Shown here in pieces: positions 51,486 through 59,098 of a stretch of 61,866 nucleotides of DNA (positions within the stretch are counted from its first letter, which is position 1; every line of letters starts with the position of its first letter). Source of the stretch: an uncultured Bacteroidia bacterium (GTDB lineage Bacteria > Bacteroidota > Bacteroidia > Bacteroidales > F082); NCBI GenBank assembly GCA_902785755.1, contig CACZZO010000019.1, forward strand, positions 1-61,866, given 5' to 3'. The translations under genes and the position numbers were made by a program. Under the pieces are notes generated by a model. The model did not search any database, had not been told where the DNA came from, and was given only the letters and a program-made list of their open reading frames with translations.

Positions 51486-51510
51486 ACTGTTGAAATAAAA
51501 CAAAATTTTT

Positions 51511-51551
51511 GCCCTGCGTCAGTTTTTGGCCCAGGGCAAGTTGTATCTTTG
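51511..51551 (+). promoter_or_regulatory. Promoter with shared inverted-repeat operator (copy 8)
   Basis: TGCGTC, 7 bp (AGTTTTT), GGCCCA (51515-51533) within longer arms GCCCTG/CAGGGC (51511-51537), then -7 element TATCTTTG (51544-51551). It precedes the second WYL gene, which indicates autoregulation. Confidence 0.72.
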
Positions 51552-51580
51552 CAGCGTGAAAACCCCTTAAAACAAAAGAC

Positions 51581-52384
51581 ATGGCAGGCAATGTATTCAA
51601 TCGTTATCTCTGGCTGATTGAGCTTATTCGGAGGGAAGGCCCTATCACTTTTAGCGAAATAAGCAATAAATGGGAATATGCAGCTATTAACGAAACGAGA
51701 GAGAGACTTCCTCGGAAAACGTTCTACAACCATTGTACCAAGATAGATGAGATATTTGATCTTAATATAAAGTATAAGAATTCATTTGGATACTATATTG
51801 AAGAGCCAGAAGAATCGGAAGTTTGGAAATTAGAATTGCTTAATCGACTTCTGCTACATTCAGCAATCAAGGACAATCCCACACTGGCTAATAAAGTGAA
51901 AAACCTAGACTGCACTCGCCATGACGAACTTCCAATAATTGTTGAATGCATTCAAAAGCAAGCAGTAATATCATTTGTCAAGCCTATAGCATATCATCTA
52001 AAAACAAGTGAAAGAGGAACTCTTGGCAGTTTGAGGCGCGAGTTGATTCGAAAAGGGAAACACTATTCCGACTTTCTTGTGCTGTCAGCCGTTGAAGTTG
52101 ATTATAGGTGGTTTGCAATTGGAGCTTTCATAGAACAAGACAAACCGTTTGAACAATGGAGAATAGCTGTGTTCAAGCTTAATGGAATGAAGGAAATCAA
52201 AGTTCAATACGAGAGCAAAACAGATATCGCTCAAACCTTTGATTTGCAGGAATATCTTGACACTTTTGCCTTTGACAAATCTGACAAATTCGACGATGAC
52301 CGTGCTTCATTTGAACAATGTTTGTCAAATTACCGTCTTCGAACAAGATATGGCTGTCTTGCACACTCAATAAAAATCAAGTGA
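51581..52384 (+). CDS. WYL-domain transcriptional regulator 2
   Basis: A 267-residue regulator resembling the WYL protein at 13765-14661. Residues 1-70 are a winged helix-like DNA-binding part (LWLIELIRREGPITFSEISNKW; RKTFYNHCTKIDEIF). Residues 120-200 are a WYL-like domain in which the namesake motif is YRWFAIGAF. Its promoter carries operator copy 8, and three other operators of identical type lie inside the same island. Direct autoregulation and control of the island is the most economical reading. Confidence 0.82.
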   Translation: MAGNVFNRYLWLIELIRREGPITFSEISNKWEYAAINETRERLPRKTFYNHCTKIDEIFDLNIKYKNSFGYYIEEPEESEVWKLELLNRLLLHSAIKDNPTLANKVKNLDCTRHDELPIIVECIQKQAVISFVKPIAYHLKTSERGTLGSLRRELIRKGKHYSDFLVLSAVEVDYRWFAIGAFIEQDKPFEQWRIAVFKLNGMKEIKVQYESKTDIAQTFDLQEYLDTFAFDKSDKFDDDRASFEQCLSNYRLRTRYGCLAHSIKIK

Positions 52385-52414
52385 TTTTTCAAAAATAATC
52401 TACAATTTGCGCAC

Positions 52415-52450
52415 TGTGTCAGATTTTGGCACACTGAACGCCTATCTTCG
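52415..52450 (+). promoter_or_regulatory. Promoter with shared inverted-repeat operator (copy 9)
   Basis: TGTGTC, 7 bp (AGATTTT), GGCACA (52415-52433), a 9-bp gap and -7 element TATCTTCG (52443-52450). It precedes the operon beginning at 52533. Confidence 0.72.
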
Positions 52451-52532
52451 CAGCGTGAAAGCGGAAGCCGAAAAGCTCATAGAGTAGGCATAATAAAGAA
52501 GTTGCGCACGGCACAAATAAGTGTATTGAATC

Positions 52533-52763
52533 ATGGCATTTCCAAGAGAATATGTCGATTACGGAGTTGTTAAACTCAACAAGTTTTCCTACTACAACGG
52601 AGTATCTGTTTATAAAGGACAGAATGACTACATGAACCTTCAAGGGTTTTCTGGGAGTGCGTCTGCTGAAGATGCGAGATGGTCAGGCAGTGCCATCATC
52701 GTGACAATGCGGGACGGTGAAGTTCGTCGGTACACTGACTTCAGTAGTTTCGATCGGGTGTAA
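52533..52763 (+). CDS. Small protein of unknown function (76 aa)
   Basis: The protein is beta-rich (YGVVKLNKFSYYNGVSVYKGQ; GSAIIVTMRDGEVRRYTDFSSF) with no signal or membrane segment. It may be an SH3-like domain. It is the first gene behind operator copy 9, followed by a hairpin at 52772-52804. Confidence 0.6.
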   Translation: MAFPREYVDYGVVKLNKFSYYNGVSVYKGQNDYMNLQGFSGSASAEDARWSGSAIIVTMRDGEVRRYTDFSSFDRV

Positions 52764-52771
52764 TTATTTAA

Positions 52772-52804
52772 GGGCGTGTTGAGGTATTACATCTTGACAC
52801 GCCC
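52772..52804 (+). terminator. Hairpin between 52763 and 52850
   Basis: GGGCGTGT and ACACGCCC arms around a 17-base loop, followed by only a weakly T-rich tail. It may be a partial terminator that sets a higher level for the first gene of the operon. Confidence 0.5.
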
Positions 52805-52849
52805 ATTTATCAGAAACAGAAAGTACAAACAACAAATAATCTAAATGCC

Positions 52850-53098
52850 ATGAGTTTAGTCAAAAGCCTATTATCAGGAGCTATCGGTTACGGCATTTCC
52901 GAAATCTCCAAGTCGCATCCGGTCAGGGATGCCATCAACAACCGTTATGACCGAAGAATGTCGTTGGAAGACCTCATCGATGAGTATGCCCGGCGATACG
53001 AAATCTACACGGTGAAGAACGAGTTCGCTCATCATCTTCATCAGATTGCCAAGAAATACGAAGAATACGATTACGATGAAGTTTACGGGAGGGACTGA
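52850..53098 (+). CDS. Small charged protein of unknown function (82 aa)
   Basis: An 82-residue protein with a short amphipathic N-terminus (MSLVKSLLSGAIGYGISEIS) and a charged helical body (LEDLIDEYARRYEIYTV). It is translated 3 bp before the next gene. Function unknown. Confidence 0.6.
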   Translation: MSLVKSLLSGAIGYGISEISKSHPVRDAINNRYDRRMSLEDLIDEYARRYEIYTVKNEFAHHLHQIAKKYEEYDYDEVYGRD

Positions 53099-53101
53099 GT
53101 T

Positions 53102-53728
53102 ATGTTGGAATTCTTGTTCAAAACGCTGCTTGCGGTAATCATGTTAGTCATCATTGTACCACTGGTGTTGCTATTGTTCGGCGAAGGGGCATTGGCGTAC
53201 AAGGTGTTTGGCTGGGCTTTTCCCAAAAGTGACAAGCAAGAGATTGTTGTTCAACGAAATACAAGCAACAATGACAACACCGCCACATTTCGCCAAACCA
53301 GTAACCGCAATACCCGACAGACAGCCACGGTCAAGCATGTCTATGTAGATCACAACACCCACGAAGACGGTGAAAAAGGTATGACAATCACAGTCGAGTT
53401 CGATTCAAAGAACCTGAAGGGCGAAGACTTGTACTGCTTGGTTCGCTTCTATAATGACGACGGATCGCCGTTGGCGCAAAAGAACTACAACGAGAAGTAT
53501 CTTTCGGTCAATGGGAATGTCATCGTTGGGCAATACACTTCGCCACCTTATAACGATTGCTCAACAAAAACAACGCTATTCATACCTTACGATGAATTAC
53601 CGACAAATGGCAAAGAGCGGACAGATTATCTGTTAGACGCAAGCATCTTGCATTATCTCACCGAAACGGAATACGATGTATTGGATAGGAGCAATAGTTA
53701 TTCTTTTTACTTGCTCAATGAGCCATAA
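53102..53728 (+). CDS. Single-pass membrane protein with beta-sandwich domain
   Basis: A 208-residue protein with an N-terminal transmembrane segment (TLLAVIMLVIIVPLVLLLF), a low-complexity linker rich in N, T and R, and a C-terminal beta-sandwich (MTITVEFDSKNLKGEDLYCLVRFYNDDGSPL). The soluble part could be on either side of the membrane. Function unknown; fits a membrane component of the island system. Confidence 0.65.
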   Translation: MLEFLFKTLLAVIMLVIIVPLVLLLFGEGALAYKVFGWAFPKSDKQEIVVQRNTSNNDNTATFRQTSNRNTRQTATVKHVYVDHNTHEDGEKGMTITVEFDSKNLKGEDLYCLVRFYNDDGSPLAQKNYNEKYLSVNGNVIVGQYTSPPYNDCSTKTTLFIPYDELPTNGKERTDYLLDASILHYLTETEYDVLDRSNSYSFYLLNEP

Positions 53729-53774
53729 CCCTTTGTCATATAAAAACATACAACAACCTTAAAAAAGAAACATT

Positions 53775-54695
53775 ATGCTTGCAGTTGCAAAAACCGCTAT
53801 CTCCGATAAAGACCTTAAACGGCTCTTCGACAATTCATTTATAAAATATTGTCTGAAAAAAGACAAAATCAATAAAAGAAGTTTGCTTAATCTGTATCGC
53901 TCGGTTTCGGAACAAGCAAATTGGAATATTGATGCGATTCTGTCCAAAACAATACAAACCATCAAGGACGATTCCGACCCTCTTTTGTCTTCTGTTAGAA
54001 GAGACTGGTTCAGGGGCTTTTTGATTTCCCAAAAATACGGCATCCCCTGCCATCAGCCACATCTACATAAGGAAGACTACTATGTTGACTATGCGAGTGA
54101 CATTTGTATTTTAATCCACAGCCCACGTGTCAATCAAGACAAAGTGCTTGTTCGACCTGAATCCACAATTATTCTCACGCCTCAAGGTGAGATAAAAACT
54201 CCAGAAGGGAAAGTGCGGATCGATTGGCGCAGTGCGGGCGGTCTTGGCTTCACGGCGAAATGGGACGGGAAGTATGGTTTATATACATTCAGGGGTGATA
54301 CCCTGCTTCCTTGTGTCTTTGACGATCTCGTTGCTCCCGTGTTATGGGATCAGCCTGTAAAACTGTTGTATAAAGGTTTTCTTTACGACTTCTTGGTTGA
54401 AGGTGATAAACAGGAGATTGAGATTGGTGATAGTGATACCGACGACAAGCCCTCTTCAATCGCTTTCGTGGGCAAGAAAAATGTTTTTTCGTTGTCGTTT
54501 GTTGGCTACAACAAATATGGCATTATTCATCCCAAGAATAAGACACTTGCCCATGAAATTGAGAATCCTTTCGATAGACTTGATAACAAAACAGAGGAAT
54601 TGTTTGGCATTATCCAATCCGTCCATCCCTATTGCTTCCCTAAAGAATTACTGAGAATGAAATCTAAACAACCAAAAGAGCAAAGCAATGGATGA
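53775..54695 (+). CDS. Protein of unknown function with WG-like repeat segment
   Basis: A 306-residue protein. Residues 1-75 are helical; residues 145-200 contain KWDGKYGLYTFRGDTLLPCVFDDL, which reads like one WG repeat (beta-hairpin repeat found in effector and surface proteins), with a related copy at FVGYNKYGIIHPKNKTL. The gene overlaps the next by 8 bp. Function unknown. Confidence 0.65.
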   Translation: MLAVAKTAISDKDLKRLFDNSFIKYCLKKDKINKRSLLNLYRSVSEQANWNIDAILSKTIQTIKDDSDPLLSSVRRDWFRGFLISQKYGIPCHQPHLHKEDYYVDYASDICILIHSPRVNQDKVLVRPESTIILTPQGEIKTPEGKVRIDWRSAGGLGFTAKWDGKYGLYTFRGDTLLPCVFDDLVAPVLWDQPVKLLYKGFLYDFLVEGDKQEIEIGDSDTDDKPSSIAFVGKKNVFSLSFVGYNKYGIIHPKNKTLAHEIENPFDRLDNKTEELFGIIQSVHPYCFPKELLRMKSKQPKEQSNG

Positions 54696-55029
54696 AGAAC
54701 AACAAAACGAAAACCGTTTGAAACGTAAAGCCCGTGTCATTGCAGGTGAGGAGTTGGAGGCTATGATGGTAAGCAGTGAATTGACTGGACGGGAAGAATT
54801 TCAGGAGCCGATTGCGGGCTACGTAAGGCTCATGCAAGCCAACGATAAGCCCGTCTTCATCAACACCAAGTTTATCGTATGTGTTGAACCCACAAAAATC
54901 GCTCGGTATCATCAAACTGAAGGTAGTCTTATAACACTTTCAGTCGGTGGTTCAGATGGATTTCGGACAATTAAGGTGATTGAACCGTGTGAGGTCGTAC
55001 TGAAAGCCATAGAAAAATCAATAAGGTGA
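54688..55029 (+). CDS. Small protein with FlbD-like strand pattern
   Basis: A 113-residue protein. The C-terminal half (PVFINTKFIVCVEPTK ... SLITLSVGGSDGFRTIKVIEPCEVVLKAIEKSI) has the strand-strand-helix pattern of FlbD-like proteins. The N-terminus is charged and probably disordered. It overlaps both its upstream neighbour (8 bp) and nearly touches the esterase gene. Function unknown. Confidence 0.6.
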   Translation: MDEEQQNENRLKRKARVIAGEELEAMMVSSELTGREEFQEPIAGYVRLMQANDKPVFINTKFIVCVEPTKIARYHQTEGSLITLSVGGSDGFRTIKVIEPCEVVLKAIEKSIR

Positions 55030-55034
55030 TAACT

Positions 55035-55634
55035 ATGAACAATAGTCCGTTACAAAAAGGAATTTATGTCCACGGATTAGGCTCTGGAGCCAATACCGAC
55101 ACGCTCCAATCCGTGCAAAAGCATTTGCCAATGTTCGACTGGTATGCCGTGGAAGTTAATGAAGATTTGGCACAGTCGGTTATAATCATCAATGCTGCAA
55201 TCGAAACCTATCGTCCCTATGTATTACTTGGAATCTCGTTGGGTGGACTGTATCTAATGTATGTAAATGTCGGCGAGGCATATCGTATCATCTGTAATCC
55301 AGCTTGCAACATTGCGGATCTTATTCGTAAATCGGTCGGGTTCGGCACCAAAGACTACTTCGTCCCACGGCAAGATGGAATACAGCAATATATCCTTGAT
55401 GAAGCCGTGTGCTGCCGATTTGAGGAGTATATCCAATCGCACAAACCAACATCTGGCGAACATGATTATGCCTTATTCTGTATTCACGATGAATTGATAG
55501 GCCCAGAAGGAGTGCTGTCGAATCAGGCGATTTGCTTTAATGATGGTTACACAATCCTTATTGAAAGGAAAGAGGGACATCGCCTTGGCAGCAGAGCGTT
55601 GAAGTTGGTTCGGAAACATGTTTTCTCTCATTAA
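55035..55634 (+). CDS. YqiA-like alpha/beta hydrolase
   Basis: A 199-residue alpha/beta hydrolase: GIYVHGLGSGANTDT (oxyanion loop), LLGISLGGLYLMYV (nucleophile Ser in GxSxGG) and the late ERKEGHRLG with the catalytic His. This matches small YqiA/UPF0227-type esterases. ATG at 55035 is preferred over a GTG at 55026 that overlaps the previous stop codon. Confidence 0.75.
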   Translation: MNNSPLQKGIYVHGLGSGANTDTLQSVQKHLPMFDWYAVEVNEDLAQSVIIINAAIETYRPYVLLGISLGGLYLMYVNVGEAYRIICNPACNIADLIRKSVGFGTKDYFVPRQDGIQQYILDEAVCCRFEEYIQSHKPTSGEHDYALFCIHDELIGPEGVLSNQAICFNDGYTILIERKEGHRLGSRALKLVRKHVFSH

Positions 55635-55648
55635 ACACCATTAATATT

Positions 55649-56359
55649 ATGACTGTGAACAAAATGATTGGTATAAACAAAGAACAAGAAGAAATAGAGT
55701 TCAACCGAATAAAAGAGTTGGCGGAGAAGGGAGATACGGAATCGCAGTATTCGATGGGATTACACTGCCTTTATGCTGAAGACAAGCCTGCAAACTACAA
55801 AGAAGCGGAAAAGTGGCTCTGGCTGGCTGCCGAGCAAGGGCATTGTGATGCCCAATATGATTTGGGGTGTTTGTATCTCTTTGGTAAGGGCGTCAGAAAA
55901 GACTTTGAAGAAGCCATTGATTGGCTGAAAAAGTCAGTGGCAAACGGCAACCCCACATATCAGTTTCGTTTAGGCTATGCCTATTTTTGCTACGGAGATT
56001 ATTGTGAAGCTGCCAAATGGATTAGACTTTCAGCCGAACAAGGGGAACAGTATGCGCAAGTTTCATTAGGATCTATGTATCTCCACGGGACAGGCGTAAT
56101 AAAAGATGAAGAGGAGGCGATGAAATGGTTCAGACTTGCCGCAAAGCAAGGAAATAAAAATGCCAAGTTTGAGGTAAGAAAGTACAACCGTCGCAAAGCG
56201 GGTCTTCCAGAAGAGACAGAAGGATGCGAGAACATCACTTCAACGCTATATCATCCAGATTCAGAAAAGATGGAAATTGATTCGGAGTCATTTTCTTCAA
56301 AAGCAAAAGAGATACAAGAGTTTTTCGTAGAGAATGGAATACCTATGACATTTAAATAA
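55649..56359 (+). CDS. Sel1-repeat protein
   Basis: A 236-residue solenoid with about four Sel1 repeats (AEKGDTESQYSMGLHCLYAEDK; AAEQGHCDAQYDLGCLYLFGKGV; SVANGNPTYQFRLGYAYFCYG; SAEQGEQYAQVSLGSMYLHGTGV). Likely a protein-protein interaction scaffold. It is the second Sel1 protein in the island. Confidence 0.88.
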   Translation: MTVNKMIGINKEQEEIEFNRIKELAEKGDTESQYSMGLHCLYAEDKPANYKEAEKWLWLAAEQGHCDAQYDLGCLYLFGKGVRKDFEEAIDWLKKSVANGNPTYQFRLGYAYFCYGDYCEAAKWIRLSAEQGEQYAQVSLGSMYLHGTGVIKDEEEAMKWFRLAAKQGNKNAKFEVRKYNRRKAGLPEETEGCENITSTLYHPDSEKMEIDSESFSSKAKEIQEFFVENGIPMTFK

Positions 56360-56378
56360 AAAGACAAACAATATCATC

Positions 56379-57044
56379 ATGAAGTTCAAACTGCTTTCAC
56401 TCAGCTCCATCTTGCTTACTATCTTGTTGGGTTGTAATAGTGCAACACAAAACAAATCTATTGAAGATTATGTCGGCATACCTTTCACAGCCAAGCTTAT
56501 GGCCGAAAATCCTCATTATGCTGTATTTACAAATGTTGAAGCATACGATGATGATTCTGTTGGGATTTGGCCTCCACTTGAACAGGTTTCGTTATGGGCT
56601 TACGACAAGCAGAAACAGAAATCGGAGATGATGCTTCTGACCCATCTGGATACTGATGGCTCCAGATACAACACAAACGAATCCTTCACCATGCCCGCCG
56701 ACACCATTCCGACAATTCAGCGCGTTACCATCATTTCCTATCCTGATGAAAATCTGAAACTACTTGTGGAAGGGAGCCGTGATTATCGGAATGTGGAGAG
56801 TTTTACCGTTGAACTGGGAAAGAAAGAAGCCATATACTTGCCGACCAATAGAGGTTTTATTGGGTTTAGCGAGGAAAACCATTTCCTTATCATGCAAAGC
56901 TATCAATACTATTCGTGCGGTGGAAGATACAACCGAATTGAAGCGTTTGATTGCGAGGGCAAACGCATCTGTTCTATGGACGCGAAAATGGAGGAATTTG
57001 CCAATTATCCATCAATCGAAGAATTGAGCGAAATGGATGATTGA
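56379..57044 (+). CDS. Lipoprotein of unknown function
   Basis: A 221-residue lipoprotein (lipobox ILLGCNSA) with a beta-rich body (VEAYDDDSVGIWPPLEQVSLWAYDKQKQKSEMMLL) and no recognised domain. It is the last gene of the island operon starting at 52533. Confidence 0.7.
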   Translation: MKFKLLSLSSILLTILLGCNSATQNKSIEDYVGIPFTAKLMAENPHYAVFTNVEAYDDDSVGIWPPLEQVSLWAYDKQKQKSEMMLLTHLDTDGSRYNTNESFTMPADTIPTIQRVTIISYPDENLKLLVEGSRDYRNVESFTVELGKKEAIYLPTNRGFIGFSEENHFLIMQSYQYYSCGGRYNRIEAFDCEGKRICSMDAKMEEFANYPSIEELSEMDD

Positions 57045-57448
57045 TTATCCCCGCTCCAACTAAATCAAAGGTTAATCCCAGCACGGAATCAGTCACATTC
57101 CGACCCTTCACACAGATTTTCCGCTATACACTTTCCGTCCAGCACACCCCGAAGATCCTCCTGATGCCCTTGGCAAATCCTTCTCACGAGTTCCTATTCT
57201 CAGAGGACTGCGCGGGGATACAGTGAACGATCCAACTGGGATTTAATGTGAGCCTTCTGGATCTTCAGGCCTGGCGGAGATGCGTGGAAAGAAGGGGATC
57301 GATCGTGTTTTTTTGCAAAAAAGGCACCTATATATAAGATAAACTGCGTATCTTTGCGGTGTGAAGAATGTGTCGAATTTGCGACCAATTGTCCTTGAAA
57401 TTCTGTAAACAACTGATTATCAATTGGAGGTTACGGGAGGTTCATTCT
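57045..57448. other. Non-coding island end
   Basis: About 400 bp without a convincing gene. It contains a promoter-like TATCTTTG on the plus strand (57349-57356) that has no ORF behind it, and short GC-rich segments. It may hold remnants of a lost integrase end. Confidence 0.5.
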
Positions 57449-57463
57449 CCTCCATCTCCACAA
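57449..57463 (+). repeat. attR-like copy of the 15-bp direct repeat
   Basis: CCTCCATCTCCACAA, identical with the tmRNA 3' end copy (46215-46229). A T-arm-like hairpin (57436-57452) precedes it. Confidence 0.7.
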
Positions 57464-57469
57464 AAACCG

Positions 57470-57499
57470 ATAGCCTCGCTGGAAAACCGGCGAGGCTAT
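57470..57499 (-). terminator. Intrinsic terminator of the cupin gene
   Basis: ATAGCCTCGC/GCGAGGCTAT with a 10-base loop; read on the minus strand the second arm is followed by CGGTTTTTG. Confidence 0.88.
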
Positions 57500-57502
57500 T
57501 GT

Positions 57503-57970
57503 TTATTCCGAACATAATCTCCCGATTAATTCTGCATATTTTGGAAACCGCTGTAATAGTGTCTCTTTGCATCCAAGCTCAAAGTTCTCAAAGGTGAAGG
57601 CAGGCGCCACTGCACAACCCACCAAACAGAATCCCTCTTTCGAGGGGATTTCCGCTGCAAACCATTGTTCAGGATGGATTACCACCTGCATTTCACCATC
57701 GGGCGACAGGTTGTGAACGACCAAATTCCCTTCGGTATCAATGACGTAGAGGTTAAGCGGTTCGCCTGCATGATAATACCAAATCTCCGTCACGCCGTGT
57801 AACCTATGGAAAGCCGACATGTCGTTGCCTGTGAGCATGTAATAGATAGTGGAAATATCCTTTTTGCCTGTGTCGTCATTGCCGAACAGCTGACGGTAGT
57901 AGCCGCCTTCAGGATGTGGCTCCAGCCGAAACTTTTCGATAATACGCTGATATTCTGTATTGTTTGCCAT
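57503..57970 (-). CDS. Cupin_5 (DUF985) family protein
   Basis: A 155-residue cupin: LEPHPEGGYYRQLF, TIYYMLTGNDMSAFHRLHGVTEIWYYHAGEPL and VIHPEQWFAAEI. DUF985 proteins are small metal-binding cupins of uncertain role. Start 57970 (MANNTEYQ) gives the family N-terminus. The rhodanese gene ends 32 bp upstream, so they may be one transcript. Confidence 0.88.
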   Translation of the reverse strand: MANNTEYQRIIEKFRLEPHPEGGYYRQLFGNDDTGKKDISTIYYMLTGNDMSAFHRLHGVTEIWYYHAGEPLNLYVIDTEGNLVVHNLSPDGEMQVVIHPEQWFAAEIPSKEGFCLVGCAVAPAFTFENFELGCKETLLQRFPKYAELIGRLCSE

Positions 57971-58002
57971 CTCAATCGTTATTTCATCTATGCCGCAAAA
58001 AA

Positions 58003-59064
58003 TCATTCATAATGCCTAATCCTCACCTCTACCCCATCGGCTTCCAACTGTGAGGGGATGCCGCTCACATCCGTTTGGCCGTAGTGGTAAGGGAACAGCA
58101 CTTTCGGCTTGACCATCCGCGCGGCGTTGATGAGTTGCTCGGGGGTCATGGTGTAAGGCTGGTTGCAAGGCATGAAAGCAACGTCGATGTCTTTGATTTC
58201 AGCCATTTCGGGGATGTCTTCTGTGTCGCCGGCGATGTAAATCCTTAGTCCATCGAGAGTGAGGATGAATCCGTCGTCTCTCCCCTTGGGGTGGAATTGC
58301 AGATGCCCTTCGGTGGTGTTGTAGGCGGGAACGGCCTCAACGGTGATGTCGTCGGCGATTTGGAGCGTGTCGCCATTGGCCATAACAGTGCCGTAACCAA
58401 GCATTTCGGCGCAGCGTTGGTTCGTAATCAGTTGGGTGTTGTCGCCCATCAGCATTTTGATGGCCGTGGTGTCAAAATGGTCATGATGTTCGTGAGTGAT
58501 GAAGATGTAGTCCGCTTTTGGCATGGCGGCGTAGTTGATGGTCTTCTCCCCTAACTTCGCCACAGGGTCAATCTGGATTTCCTTGCCATCATATTCGATT
58601 CGGATGCTGGCGTGAACCAAGGCGTGGAACTTCACCGTCTTGCCGCTTGGGGTAGTGAAGGTATCGACTTCGTAAGCATCTTCGGCAATAGCCATCGGCA
58701 TCCCCGCGTTCTTCCAAGCCGTGATGCCACCCACAAGATTCACGACCTTGAAGCCTTCCTCGGCAAGCATCGCGGCGGCGGTGGCTGAGCGTTTCCCGCC
58801 TCTGCAATACACGGCAATGGTCTTGTCGGTCGGCAGGGTCGATTTTGCCTTTTCAACAAAGCCCTCCTCTTTGACATCGATGTTGAGGGCATTCGTGAGG
58901 TGGCCTTCGCCAAACTCCTCGGCGGTTCTCACGTCGAGCAAAACGACATCGGGGCTTTTGATGCGTTCAGCAAACGCGTTGACCTCTGCATTTTCATAAC
59001 TTTGATGGCCGCAAGCGGTGGCCAGTCCCAAAAGGGCTAATAAGTTGGTGAGCATTTTCTTCAT
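58003..59064 (-). CDS. Rhodanese and metallo-hydrolase lipoprotein
   Basis: A 353-residue fusion with lipobox LGLATACGH. Residues 25-130 are a rhodanese domain (LLDVRTAEEFGEGHL; active-site loop YCRGGKRS with Cys). Residues 140-350 are an UlaG/MBL-type metallo-hydrolase (ITHEHHDHFD metal motif, YIAGDTEDIPE, FPYHYGQTD). The combination of periplasmic rhodanese and MBL fold suggests sulfur or thiol detoxification. Confidence 0.88.
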   Translation of the reverse strand: MKKMLTNLLALLGLATACGHQSYENAEVNAFAERIKSPDVVLLDVRTAEEFGEGHLTNALNIDVKEEGFVEKAKSTLPTDKTIAVYCRGGKRSATAAAMLAEEGFKVVNLVGGITAWKNAGMPMAIAEDAYEVDTFTTPSGKTVKFHALVHASIRIEYDGKEIQIDPVAKLGEKTINYAAMPKADYIFITHEHHDHFDTTAIKMLMGDNTQLITNQRCAEMLGYGTVMANGDTLQIADDITVEAVPAYNTTEGHLQFHPKGRDDGFILTLDGLRIYIAGDTEDIPEMAEIKDIDVAFMPCNQPYTMTPEQLINAARMVKPKVLFPYHYGQTDVSGIPSQLEADGVEVRIRHYE

Positions 59065-59098
59065 GGTGTTTGAATTTGTATGGTGTATATTTACTTGT

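Larger units (their letters stand above)
46215..57463. mobile_element. Genomic island integrated at the tmRNA 3' end
   Basis: A 15-bp direct repeat CCTCCATCTCCACAA occurs in the tmRNA 3' end (46215-46229) and at 57449-57463. Near the second copy a T-arm-like GGAGG-TTCATTCT-CCTCC is also present, so it resembles a displaced tmRNA end. The interval has its own promoter/operator style and unusual genes. No integrase, relaxase or transposase is visible between the repeats, so the element may depend on a helper or has lost its integrase. Confidence 0.7.

Noticed and set aside
46227..57448. Conjugative or phage element
   Set aside because: No relaxase, VirB/Tra, capsid, tail, terminase or integrase genes were found in the island.
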